Assembly: GCA_905221605.1 (NCBI GenBank)
Contig: CAJNDS010002116.1
Coordinates: 547,741-611,740 of the forward strand
DNA length: 64,000 nucleotides
Origin: Symbiodinium natans
Lineage: Eukaryota > Sar > Dinophyceae > Suessiales > Symbiodiniaceae
Direction of reading: 5' to 3'
In this document: in pieces, positions 1-10,800 of the stretch
How the letters are laid out: each line of letters starts with the position of its first letter
How positions within the stretch are numbered: the stretch's first letter is position 1
Made by a program: the position numbers and the translations under genes
The notes under the pieces: model-generated
Told to the model about the DNA's origin: nothing
The model's input: the letters and a program-made list of their open reading frames with translations, nothing else
The model's database searches: none

Positions 1-1
1 T

Positions 2-304
2 CTGCCAGGTGGATGTGGTGGCCTGAAGGATGAAGCGATTGCAAAGCATTTGGAGGCTGGATTGGGCTTCCCAGCCGCATTGCAGTCCGAGCTTTCCGTT
101 GAGGAGATCGGGGGGGTTGCTGAGAGGGTTGGCTTCGATTGTGCTATGGTGGCAGCGGTCCGGCAGGCAGAGCCAGAGCTTCTGTGTGAGGGTATCAGGG
201 TGTTCGTACGCCGTGGGTTGTCTGCGGCCAAAGAGTTCATCGAGGCTGCGCAGAGTCGCGAGCAAGCTGCCGAGAGCATTGATCACTCCTACGGCGGCGC
301 ATGA
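2..304 (+). CDS. Unidentified reading frame, 5'-partial
   Basis: An open frame enters from the left edge and runs about 100 codons to a TGA at 302-304. The product is Ala/Glu-rich and looks mostly helical (segments such as EAGLGFPAALQSELS and AAKEFIEAAQSREQ), with no domain I recognise. Codon use is balanced and GC-rich like a real exon, but it may be the last exon of an upstream gene, an exon of the phosphatase subunit that I cannot align, or a chance frame. The phosphatase exons begin within about 400 bases on the same strand. I do not assign a function. Confidence 0.35.
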   Translation: MPGGCGGLKDEAIAKHLEAGLGFPAALQSELSVEEIGGVAERVGFDCAMVAAVRQAEPELLCEGIRVFVRRGLSAAKEFIEAAQSREQAAESIDHSYGGA

Positions 305-703
305 CCTCCCAGCTGGTGAGGTGATGGCATGAGGTGCGAGCAAAAGGCAGCAGCTGTGGCGGCCGCCCAGGGTTTAGGTTTTATCTCTTCAGGGGCTTCG
401 CTTCCTGGTGCCCCAGACCAAGACAGGGATTGAGGAGGTCACAAGATAGCACAAGGACCCAAAAACCTCAAAACGGCAAAACATGCCCAAAAGGCCCAAT
501 TCCTGTCAACACTAAACCCTAAAGCCTTTGGTTCGGGCTAGGCATTAAGAGCGTCGTTCCTCAAGGTGGTTTGAATACCCTTCGACCCCTCAACCCCAGA
601 CTCCCCCTAGACCCTCGAACCTTCAATCCTTAAGCCCCGAAGGTCCCCACCCCACCACAAGCCTCGTCCAAAGAGTTGCGCTCCCCCACCCCCTGGCTCT
701 GAG
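305..703. other. Intronic/intergenic stretch with one possible small exon
   Basis: Mostly non-coding, with scattered CCCTAAA-like words. One candidate exon lies at about 393-416, after a TTCAG acceptor. It reads GLRFLVPQ and would fit just upstream of the PQL motif of the phosphatase subunit (family pattern LIPxLPQL). A GA donor would be needed, so it is tentative. Confidence 0.3.
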
Positions 704-3700
704 GCCGCAGCTGAAGTCCTTACAGGAGGAGTCGCACCCTCAGGGGTGGAGTGTTTTTTTTGTGGCTTTGGGGTGGCAGGGGTGGAGAGTCTGGCCGCTT
801 GTGGGAGGTGTTAGGGTTTGTAGGCTTTGAAGCAAAGCTTCCACAGTGTCTTGGGGTCGCCCGAAGAACATCTGTTGGCCCTCTCTCGATCCCAAAACCC
901 TATTCGCTCAACCCTGAATCCTAGCCAAAGTCATGACTGGTTACAGCCTTGTTTGAGGTATTCCTAGCTTTCTTCGGACTGCTGTCAGAACTCCAAAATT
1001 TACCTAAACCCTAGACGTCGAGACCCTCGCCTCAGCCCTGAACCCTAAACCCTCCGAGTTTCTACCCCTTCTACGTCTTCACCGCTGTGCGGAAGTTCTT
1101 TTTCTTCTTGGCCGCGGCCCCGATGCCAATCGCTGGATGTCGCCATGAGAAGCTAGGGCGGACTTTTTTGGGATTTAGGGCTTAGGGTGGGTTATAGGGG
1201 TCTTGGCGTCAGGGTTGAGGAAAGCTTGAACACCCCTAAACCCGAAACCCTAAAATCTTAAACCCTAAAATCTTAAACCCTAAACCCTAAACCCTAAACC
1301 CTAAACCCTAAACCCAAAACCCAAAACCCTAAACCCTAAACCCTAAAACCCTAAACTAGGGATGCATCTGCAGGTCATGTGGGACGGCATATGTGTGCGG
1401 TGCCGCTCCGAGGATCCCAAGCGCACGGGGCGGGTCCGCATCCGCGACCTCCTCTCGTCGCAGATCCTCCCGGAGTTGCCCGGGGCCCCAATAATCAACA
1501 CGTAGAACTCAGTGGGCGCCCCTGAAACTTAAGAACCCTGAACGCCCCGGGAAGCTCTAACAACACCCAAAAGAGGACCCTAGGAACCCTTCAGCCCTAG
1601 GAACCGTTAAGCCTCTGAGAGCCCCCCAAAACATTCCTTTAAAGCCCCCAAGAGCAAGCCCCCAAAAAGCAAGCCCCTGTTCCAGGTACGAGCTTAGGCA
1701 GGAGCAGCCCTTGGGCGAGGAGGCGGAGGCCAACTGGTTCAGCAGCCAGTCGGCCCTGAAGGCGGAGCGACTCTGGATCAGTTCTTGGCTTTGAGGGTTT
1801 GGGGCGTTTAGGGTCTGTGATCTGGAACCCTACAAAGGCCTTTGAGGGTTTCTTTTCTTCGGGGTCTCCGCTAACTTCGTTGAGGTCAGCCGACTTAGCC
1901 AGTAGTTGAAAGTAGTTCTTTTCAGGCAGCCCCAAACTCATAACTAACCAACTAACTAAAAGCCTGGGTAGCATCCCTATCCCTGTTAAAAGGCCCCAAG
2001 CAAAAACGTGCCCCCGATAACCCAGGCTAGAGCCCAGCAACAGCAAGCTGTTTTTTGTACTCGTCATAATTGCTGCTTCGTGATGTGCCGTCTAAGCTGA
2101 GAATACGATAACTGCGTTCCTTTGTAGGTGTATGGGGCCTACCTCTTCCTTGACCTCGACCAGCCCAGCACTCAGCAGATCATAAAGACATTGGGTTTTT
2201 GGGGTTGAGGGTTTAGGGTGATGTGGGGTTGAATTGGGTGGGGTTTGGTTTGAGGGTTTTGTAGTGGCCAGAATAGCGGGCCAGTTGCTGGGGGATTCTA
2301 GAACTGCTACAAGAGTTACCGGGAAGCACTCCTGGTGGTCTTTCCGGGTTCCCCTGTTCCCCCTCATCATGCAGAAAGGCCATCATCCCGATGCGGAACT
2401 TGCTCCTAGAAGCTAGTCATGGCAATCTATCTGTTGGGGGTCACTCTTTTGATGGTTAGGGTACCCAGAAAGGGATCGTGGTGCCGAAGAACTGAGAACC
2501 GATCATCTGCTGCAGCATGTGGGACTCGCGGCTAGCATGTGCTGGGTCTGCTGCAGATCCGGGGATGGCGCGTGGGGCGGATGAGCACCTGGGTGTAAAC
2601 CGAAGCTTCAGGCCCTCAGGCCTAAATCCTAAACATTCCTAAACCAAACCCCAGCCCTCAACCAGCCAGAGTCCTGTACTCGCACTAGGCAGGTGCAAGA
2701 GTATTCTTGGACCCTGCAGCGATGCCCCGTTACCCTCAACCCCAAACCCTACGCTTGGAGCTTTGCTGCGGAGGAACGGCATGCTCAACAAAAGCGAGCT
2801 AAGCCGCTTCGGCAGCGGAATGCTGACGGACGTGTTCATAGACAGGCCAGAATGTTTGTTCATATTTGCTCTGAAGGTTTTGTGGGTTTTCTCAGGGCCT
2901 GAGGCCTATCAATGCCTATGATCCCTCACCCCGAACAAACCCGAAGCCCCTTCGACCCTTGCAGGGAAGCTCCTTCTCACCCAGCGGTCAGCCGTGCTTC
3001 AGGGTTCGGTTTCGGGTGGCCTGGACGACTCACTGGACGACCTGTAGGTGAGCTCCGAAAGACCTGAGGCCCTCCAAAATCCACTCATGAGGACTCAGGA
3101 TTGAGGGATACAGGGCGTCAGATCACAGGAGTCTCTGCAGGAGTTTAGAGGTCTAGGGCTCCAGCGTCCATAGGGGGCCACTCGCCAGGGTGTTCGAAGA
3201 GTACCAGACCTACCGCGATGCGGAGACTGGCGAACGGGAGATGGTGCGCGCCCTCCCCTTGAGCCCTGAGCCTCATGACCTGAAAGCCCGAAACCCTAGA
3301 CCGAACTCTGAAAGCTTAGAGCTGTACTCTACATGCATTTTGGCGAGTTTGGGCTTGAGGGTTTCAAAACACTGTTGTCGCGAGCTTTTTCAGGGAGATG
3401 GACAGAAGGCCTGCCACTGCCATATCCTGAATTTCAAACCCTAAGCCCTAAACTCTGAACCCTAAACCCTACTAAATCCCTGCAGGAATCCTAACACAAG
3501 AAGCCCGATGTTTAGAACCCTAAGTCCAAGATGAGCATAGGACTACAAGACCTTCCTGGACTTCGTCCTGGCTATGGAGAACAAGAACTCGCCCCAGGCT
3601 TGCTGATCCCGGGCACTGGGAATGTTGGTCGAATATTCGCTTCCGGGCCTTTGCATCCTTCAATCCTAAAATACCTAGAGACCTTACAGACAATAAAACC

Positions 3701-6700
3701 CTAAAGATCTAATCCTAGGGAGGAGCCCTGAGCCAGGCCATCCAGTACTTCTGGAAGCTCTTGGACATTCACCACACGGGCTGCGAGGGCCTTGGGCTTT
3801 CTCGATATGGGAGATGGGGTCGAGGGTGGGGTCGAGGGTGTTGCGGCTTTGGAGTTTGTTTGGCTTTTTTGGGTCTTTTGGGTTTGGCGCCTTTCTTGTT
3901 GAGAGGGGGAAAGGGTTCTGTGTGCCATGGTAGCGAAGTCTGAAGTAAAACGTGTGGCAAGCTCGCGAATGTGAGGCCACAGGCCGTCGGTTTTGGCTGG
4001 AGGTATGCAATGCTACGAAGCCTCTTTGCCAGAAGCAGGCCGGTTTTTCGGCCATTCTGTTGGACACAGCAGCGATGTAGCTCCAGTGGCTGGCAAGTGA
4101 GCTCCTGCGGGCGTGTTCGATTTCCCACGGGCAAGGTCAGCTATGGACACTTAAGTTGCTCTGGCTACCGTTATGTCCAGATCGACAAGCAGGGACACTC
4201 TGTGCATCGACTAGTGGCTGCCGCATTTCTTGGCCCTCCTCCGGATCCCACCTGCTGGCAGGTTAATCACAACGATTGTGAGCCTGGAAATAACCACGTT
4301 TCGAATCTGCAGTACGCAACCAATTCCGCGAATCAGAAGCATTCCTATGCCACCAACTCGGGTCGACAGTCAAGCGCTGCCAAGCTGGCGAAAGCGGTCT
4401 TGTGGCGGCCTGTTGGCGAAGAATCTTGGACGTTCTGCCCATCGCAGAGGGAAGCCGCACGCTTGCTTGGCGTCTGGCCATCTGCGGTCCGGATGTGTTG
4501 TTCTGGTTTGATCAATAAGTCGAATGGAAATGGCGTCTGGTACGAGTTCAAAGTAGCTCCGACAGTAGCACCAGGACGACCCTCAGATGAGGTCTGGCGG
4601 CCTGCTCGATATCCAGGATGGTCTGGTGTCATTCCAAATCTATTGGTCAGTAATAAAGGCCGCGTATCCCAAACGAAATCGGAGGCTTTCCATTCTGGCA
4701 CCCGCTCGAGAAGTGGTTATTATGTCGTCACCAGGGTGGGCAGGAAGTTGTATGTGCAGCGCCTGGTTGCAGCCACCTTCCTTGGTCAGCCGCAGTCTCC
4801 AGATCACCAGGTCAATCACAAAGACCGGAACCGAGGTAACAACCACCTGGCAAATCTGGAGTATGTCACCCAGTCTGAGAACATGCGGCATGCTAATGCT
4901 TATGCGCACAGTGAGGGAAAGGCTCCGAAGCCAAGAACTCCCAAGCCGGTTCTGGCCCGTCTCCTGGGAGGCGCGGGATCCTGGCTGGAGTTTGAGTCGA
5001 TCAAGGCAGCGGCTGCCCACACCGGGGTCATTCGGCGCAAAGTCTCCCGCATCTGCCACGGGCTTGACAGCAACGTTTCTTGGGAATTCCGGTTCGCCCC
5101 AGAGGAGCAGCTCCCTGGGGAAGAGTGGCGCCCTGTGGTGCTGGAGGGGGTGAGGCGACCTTCGGGTTTGAAAATGCCCACAGCCGCAGAGGTCATCTGA
5201 GCTCCGCTTGGAACCTTGGAGTTGATTGAAGTGCACATCAGTGCACGTCGCGTTGGAGACGGGCGGCTTGCAGCTGTTGGCGTGGCTGGACTTGGCAGCT
5301 TTGGATTTCGAGATCGGTGCAGAAGTGTAGCCGGTGCCATGTTGGGAAAGCCTGGTAGAGTGAAGGGGCGCAGGCCGATCACGCTGGATAAAGGTTTGGT
5401 CCATGAGCGGAGCGAACTTTACAGTGCCAGGAATCAGAGCAGACTCTTATTATTCTCTTTTTAAGGGTTAGGTTCCCTTCTAAACCTCTTTAAACCTCTA
5501 AGCAAGAAAGGGCACCCGTTTTATTCCTGGGTTTCTCTGGGGCGTAGAGTGTGCCCTGGTACTCTACAGTAAATGATGCGCCGTTTGGATTCGTTCGTGG
5601 GGAGCTGTTGAGCACGTTGCGCCTGTGCAGTATCTTGGGATTGCCGGCATGAACCCTGTATGCTCTAACATCCAGCCAATTCTCAGTGGCTGAAGTGCAT
5701 TGGAATGGATGGCGCGATCTCCTCAAAGGCACCCGGCATGGAAACCCTACAGCCCTGCAAGCCTCTGAGGTATCGACGGCTTCGTCATCAACTACTTCTT
5801 TCGAGCGATCGTGAAGTTGCTGCAGCCAAAGAGCCGGGCACCCAGCGAAAGGTTCGATTCAATCCCTGGACCCTGCTAGAACACGCTCTTGTTTGCGATC
5901 GTTCCGGTGTGAACCGGCTTAAAACTTACGCATACTCAGATTCATGCCGAGCAAGCATCAGGAGCAGCCATCGCAATGGCAGGCTCAACCCTAAACCCTA
6001 AAACCCTAAAACCCTAAAATCCTAAAACCCTAAAACCATAAAACCCTAAAACCCTAAAATCCTAAAACCCTAAAACCATAAAACCCTAAAACCCTAAAAC
6101 CCTAAAACCCTAAAACCCTAAACCCTAAAACCCTAAAACCCTAAAACCCGTAAACCCTAAAACCCTAAAACCCTAAAACCCTAAAACCCTAAAACCCTAA
6201 AACCCGAGGCCCGGACATCGCCTCGGTGGATGACGTGAAGGCACCTTCTGCCTCCCCCCCCCCCCCCCCCCCCCCAAAAGGGGTCACCAAAATCTACAGA
6301 ATCTCCGCCTAAGGGTTTAGGGTTTAGGGTTTAGGAAGGGCAAATGCCCCCAAGTGTGAGGAGGGAAGAGGTCGAAGCCTCAAGTAGCCCAGAAGCCCGG
6401 AGGATGAGATCTTCGATATGGTCAAGTCCGACAAGCCGGGCACCTCAGGGAGTCCTACGAGACTCCGGAACCAGCAAGAGAGCTCTGGTTCACACTTGAG
6501 GAGTTATATAAGTGGGGATATGAGTATGGTAGCTGTAGATATCGGCGTATTTAAAGTACCAATAAACCACCGGCTTTGCCCTCAGAAGCAGGGGCTCCTT
6601 GGGGTTTCCGCCGCCCTCAACCCCAAAGCGACAGGCAGCCTCGCGCACTAAATCCCGTTTCTTTCTTACAAGTGAGCACCCGACCCTAAAGCTTAAACCC

Positions 6701-7816
6701 TAAACAGTGCATCAGATCCCCCAAACTATTGGATCATTAGCCCAGGACCTCCTTTCTCACGCTCCTACTGTTGAACAGCCCCCCCCCCCACCTTAAACCC
6801 TAAACCTTAAGCCCTAAACCTTAAGCCCTAAACCTTAAGCCCTAAACCCCAAACCCGAAACCCCAACCCCCAAACCCTAAACCCTAAACCTAAAACCCCA
6901 ACCCCTAACCCCTACACCCGGTGTCGCGCCTGAGGCCCGGCATCATCACGCAGCAGGACCTCATCCGGTGCCGCCAAGGCGGCACAGTGCTGCCCGGGGG
7001 CCTGGTAGGGGTTTTCGGTTTAGGGTTTAGGGTTTAGGGTTTCGGGATCAGGTTTCAGGGGTCAGGGTTTAGGGTTTAGGGTTTAGGGTTTAGGGGCTCC
7101 CATAGTCTTTCTTAAACCTTTTGGGGGTCTCTGGCTTGCGAGGGGTACCCCGAAAAGGAGCCTCAGTATGATAGGAACCTTAAAAGGGAGCGAGCCATAA
7201 GTTGAAGAGCTGCCCATGGGCTTCTCACCTGTGTGCGTTTTGGGGGTTGGGGTTTGGGGTGCAGGGGCTTTCGGTGGTTCAGTGCTTCAGGGACTTAGTT
7301 CGGGGGGAAACCCTAAACCTCACCTAAGCCGGGCTCGGTCACGGCTTCGGGGCCTTTGCGGGTTTAAGGTTCCGGCAGTTATGGTTGAGGGGTTATAGGG
7401 TTTATAGGGCTTATGGGGTTCATCGGGTTCACAGGCTTATAGGGTTACAGGGTTTAGAGGGCTTAATGGGGCTTTGGGCTTAGGCGTCAGAGCCGCGCCC
7501 CCCCAAAAGACGCTCCAGTCCAGGTCCATGCTCATGGATGCGAAGGCCTTCTGGCTGTACGACAACCGGGAGAACTTCATGCTAGAGCCGGAGCAGGACT
7601 CCCCACCCGCCCCCAAGCACTCCAAAGCCGGACCCTTAGGAAACAAACGCTTGGGTTTAGGGTTCGGGTTTCGGGTTTAAGGTTTAGGGTTTAGGGCTTA
7701 GGGTTTAGGGTTTAGGGCTCAGGGTTTAGGGTTTAGGGCTTCGGGCTTCGGGCGAAGGGTGTGCCGTGCAGGACGAGGGGGACGAAGATGACCTGAGCAC
7801 GCTTTCCAGCGGCTGA
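704..7816 (+). CDS. PPP2R3C: Protein phosphatase 2A regulatory subunit B''-gamma (PPP2R3C/TON2-FASS family), 5'-partial, 15 exons
   Basis: Members of this EF-hand family target PP2A to centrosomes or basal bodies in animals and to the preprophase band in plants. Exons deduced by phase: 704-745, 1060-1111, 1413-1477, 1686-1761, 2128-2162, 2774-2845, 3189-3243, 3541-3597, 3719-3779, 5770-5832, 6209-6240, 6403-6434, 6935-6991, 7524-about 7626, 7772-7816. Family motifs occur in order: FTAVRKFFFFLD, DPKRTG, NWFSSQSALK, the EF-hand-like DLDQNGMLNKSELSRFG, FLDFVLAMEN, INYFFRAI, DVKDEIFDMVK, QDLIRCRQGGTV and AFWLYDNREN. The tail is acidic (DEGDEDDLSTLSSG, then TGA). The N-terminal third is missing and may lie off the left edge. 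Twelve of 14 donors are GC; introns 1 and 7 have GT. Intron 9 (3780-5769) carries an HNH gene. The exact end of exon 14 is uncertain (7596 or 7626). Confidence 0.88.
1231..1357. repeat. Telomere-like (CCCTAAA)n in phosphatase intron 2
   Basis: A run of CCCTAAA heptamers with CCCTAAAAT variants, between exon 2 and exon 3. Confidence 0.9.
3780..5769 (+). other. Phosphatase intron 9 (GC-AG) carrying the HNH gene
   Basis: Joining 3779 to 5770 restores the frame and the family sequence (DIHHTG then IDGFVINYFF). The intron is 1,990 bp, several times the gene's usual intron. The HNH gene takes up about 60% of it. The remaining 230 bp on the 5' side and 570 bp on the 3' side show no telomere-like array, unlike most neighbouring introns. 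Confidence 0.8.
4010..5200 (+). CDS. Intron-borne double HNH endonuclease-like protein (NUMOD4/HNH/NUMOD1), copy 1
   Basis: A single uninterrupted frame of 396 codons from ATG 4010 (an in-frame GTG lies at 3971), wholly inside intron 9 of the phosphatase gene and on the same strand. It is built of two similar halves. Each half has a NUMOD4-like segment (SSGWQVSSCGRV; EVWRPARYPG...VSNKGRV), an HNH_3-type core (VHRLVAAAFLG...VNHND...NNHVSNL; VQRLVAATFLG...VNHKD...NNHLANLEYVT) and a NUMOD1-like helix-turn-helix (EAARLLGVWPSAV; KAAAAHTGVIRRKV). It ends with a partial third NUMOD4-like motif, GEEWRPVVLEG. Such domains belong to homing endonucleases of phages and organelle introns, where NUMOD modules bind DNA. 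In the second core the first histidine is replaced by Gln (VQRL), so that half may be inactive. The protein resembles the copies at 16.9 and 18.7 kb. Domain calls are from motif memory. Confidence 0.82.
   Translation: MLRSLFARSRPVFRPFCWTQQRCSSSGWQVSSCGRVRFPTGKVSYGHLSCSGYRYVQIDKQGHSVHRLVAAAFLGPPPDPTCWQVNHNDCEPGNNHVSNLQYATNSANQKHSYATNSGRQSSAAKLAKAVLWRPVGEESWTFCPSQREAARLLGVWPSAVRMCCSGLINKSNGNGVWYEFKVAPTVAPGRPSDEVWRPARYPGWSGVIPNLLVSNKGRVSQTKSEAFHSGTRSRSGYYVVTRVGRKLYVQRLVAATFLGQPQSPDHQVNHKDRNRGNNHLANLEYVTQSENMRHANAYAHSEGKAPKPRTPKPVLARLLGGAGSWLEFESIKAAAAHTGVIRRKVSRICHGLDSNVSWEFRFAPEEQLPGEEWRPVVLEGVRRPSGLKMPTAAEVI
5988..6207. repeat. Telomere-like variant array (CCCTAAAA)n
   Basis: About 220 bp dominated by an 8-bp variant, CCCTAAAA, immediately 5' of the 32-nt exon at 6209. 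The octamer is nearly uniform here and rare in other introns. Confidence 0.92.
6783..6918. repeat. Telomere-like repeats upstream of phosphatase exon 13
   Basis: CCCTAAACCTTAAG and CCCTAAA words after a poly-C run. The G-strand form (TTTAGGG)n at 7016-7094 lies on the other side of the 57-nt exon, so the exon is bracketed by inverted telomere-like DNA. Confidence 0.88.
7016..7094. repeat. Telomere-like (TTTAGGG)n downstream of phosphatase exon 13
   Basis: G-strand heptamers, partly degenerate (TTCGGGA), in the intron following exon 6935-6991. Confidence 0.9.
7645..7742. repeat. Telomere-like (TTTAGGG)n in the last phosphatase intron
   Basis: About 100 bp of TTTAGGG/CTTAGGG/TTCGGG words between exons 14 and 15. 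Confidence 0.88.
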
Positions 7817-10800
7817 CCCTTTCCCGGCGTGGAAGCGCGGGATGACCCAGAGGTGGGGGGGGGGGTTGCTCCGTCTTTCCTCCCATGCCCCGACGCCTAA
7901 GCCCTAAACCCTGAGCCCTAGACCCTTTCCTATCCCCTAAACCCTGAACCATAAACCCTTAAACCCTAAACCCTTAAACCCTAAACCCTATATCAGCCCT
8001 AAAAACCCTCAAACCCCTAAATCCTTAAATCCCTAAGTTCCCCCCCCCCCCCCCACAGCTTCTTCCACCGAGTGCCTCCGAAGAGCGGCGCGCCTTGGCT
8101 CTCGCCGAGGGCGCCTTTGCCAGAGCGAGGCTCCTGAGCCAGGGACCTTTTTTTAGTTTATCTTTTATCTATATATGTATATAAGTATCGTTTTTTCAAC
8201 AACTTTTTTGCATATTTGTTTGGGTTTAGGGTTTAAGGGGTTTAAGGGGTTTAGGGATTTTAGGGGTTTTAGGGGTTTAGGGGGTTCTAGGGGTTTTAGG
8301 GGCTCGGGCTTCGGTTTCAGGGCAGAGGGCTTAAGGGTGTTGGGGTTTAGGGCGGGCACTCAACCGCTGACGGGGGGTTCAGTGTTTGGGCTTCTTCGGG
8401 TTGGTCTACGGAAATGGAGGGTTTGTAGGTTTGTTTTGGCAGCTTGCAGATCCCTGTCTCTTTTTCTAGACTGGAGGGCTTAGCGTCCTTCTCCGCCTGT
8501 TGGGCACTTTCCGCAGATGCAGCCCTCCATTAGGGAGGGGTGTAAGGGTCCCTGAGACGTCAACATCTGTGCTGTCACCTCGCATTGCGAATTTCAAACC
8601 CCCAAGCCACAAGCAACTCTGGACCCTAATTCCCCCGACAACCCCATGTTCTCCCCACCCAAACTCCCCTACTCGGATGTTCATCGGCAGGTACACGAAC
8701 GGATATCTTTTGCGACAGCTGGTTCACGGGTAATCCTGACTCGGTAAGAATAAGCCCCCCCTCCCCCCCCGCGGCCCCTGACTACTTCTTACAACCTCTC
8801 GTAACCCTGCTTGTGCCTGCCCAAAGTAGATATGGGCCATGGATAGGGACCCCCTGAACCCGAAAAGCCCCCTCTGAATCGCATCTTGGGGACCCTTTCA
8901 GAGATGTAGATAGTCAATTCGGCTCATGCTTCTTTGCCGGAGGGAGGATCGGGCGTCCGAGCTCGGGTGAGGAGAACCCCCAAGTCAGAAAGACCTCGAA
9001 GGCCCCAACCTGAAACGGTCAAAGTCCTGGCCAGGGCCTAAAACCTCCAAAACCCAAAACACAAAAGCCCCAAGCACTAGACCCTGAAACGCCAAAGCCT
9101 GAAGCTTTTCAGGCTTCGCTCTCTCATGACAAAACTATGAATGGAGTAGAATGACAGAGGTGAACAAGAGGGAGAGAGAGAGAGAGAGAGCTTGAATGCG
9201 ACAGAGGTGATGAGACATGAAGGTGTCGTCAGAATCTTTTGGTCTTAAGCCCTGAATCCTCAACCTTCCTCTAGGCCATCAAGCCCAAGGACTGCTGGGA
9301 TGCCTCAGCCACCTCTTACCGAAACACAACCCTGAAACCCTTAACCCTCGGCCCCAAGTCCTGAACCCTCTTCGCTGGGCCCAGCAATTTTGAAACCCGA
9401 TCCCCAAACCCTTGGAACCCCCAAACCCGTAGAACTCCTAAACTCTAAACCCTTGGAACCCCTAAACCCATAGAAGCCCTAAACCCTCAACCCTAAACCC
9501 TAAACCCCAAACCCTAAACCCTAAACCCTAAGAACCCCCTGCACCCTAAACCCTATGCCCTTTTGGAACACCCCCCCAGAGTACACCCCAGGCTCCGCCT
9601 TCCTTCCCTCCACGTTAGGCACAGTGGGGATTTTCAATCTCGCGTAGTCCTGCCTACCGGCCTTCAGTGGACGCCACCGGTCTGTGACACTCGCGTAGGC
9701 TCCGCGCTCTTTTAGGCTCCATGCTCTTTCTCAAGCTCAGACTCTAGTTCTTTGGCTTGCTAGCTATTTCAGACGTAGTATCGTGGGTAGGACAGCTACA
9801 CGGTTACATCCATTCTTATATCCGCATTTCAGCTACGAGGCGTGCTGCTTCGGGGCACCTAGAAAGTTAGTGTCTTTGGGGCAGTTGGGGGCCCTGCTCC
9901 AGCCCAAGACCCTAGACCCTAGACCCTAGACCCTTAAACCCGCAACCCGAAACCCGAAACCCTAAACCCTAAACCCTAAACCCTAAACCCTAAACCCTTG
10001 ACCCCGACAGCTTGCTTAAGAGGAAAGCCTAGGCTAGCTATCTTGGCGCGGAGCCCGCGGGTGCCAGATGCGGAGGGGAGGACGCCAAACTGACTGAAGG
10101 TCATCAAGCCTAGGACAGCCGTCGAGCTTGAGAAAAAGGGCCGAAGGGAGGGTGGGATGGGGGGGGGGGGGGGGGGGGGGGGGAGGCCGAGGGTTTAAGA
10201 CTTAATTAGGGTTGCTTGCTGGTTGTTGGTAGGGTTACAGGTACCCCAAATGAAGTTATATGAGTGGATATCTTGCGTTCTTGACTAGTTATGGGTTTGG
10301 GTTATGGTTTCCATTTTGCAGTTACCGTGCTTTGCGAAACGGCTATCGAAGTCTCCAAACACCAGACCTGGTGTGTGACGAGACCTTCGTGTGGTTTAGG
10401 ATTTAGGGTTTAGGGTTTGATGCGCAGCTCTGTGCTGGTACAGAGCTGTGCCTGGGGCCTCAAACCTCCAACCCTGCAGCCCAAATCCTTTGATCTTGCT
10501 ATTCCCCAAAGAGCAAAACCCTCGTCCCGCAATCACCAGAACTCCTGAGCTGTAACCCCAAACTTAAACCCAAAACCCAAAACCCCAAACCCAAAACCCT
10601 AAACCCTAAACCCTAAGCCCTAACCCCCCCTCCCCCTTGGGCGCAGGTCGTGCAAGGCCCAGGCGTTGGACTCGGACCCAAGGCCCCCCTTTGCACAGCT
10701 CCGGGGCCTTGGAGGGTCTCAGGGGTGCTTAGGATTCTTAGAGGTTGAGGGTTCTGGGGCTTTGGGGTCAAAAATTTTATCAGAATGTTTTGGGTTTCAA

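Noticed and set aside
4010-5200. A self-splicing group I or II intron hosting the HNH gene
   Set aside because: The intron has GC-AG ends that fit the spliceosomal pattern of the rest of the gene, and I see no group I or II core elements. A full secondary-structure search could still change this.
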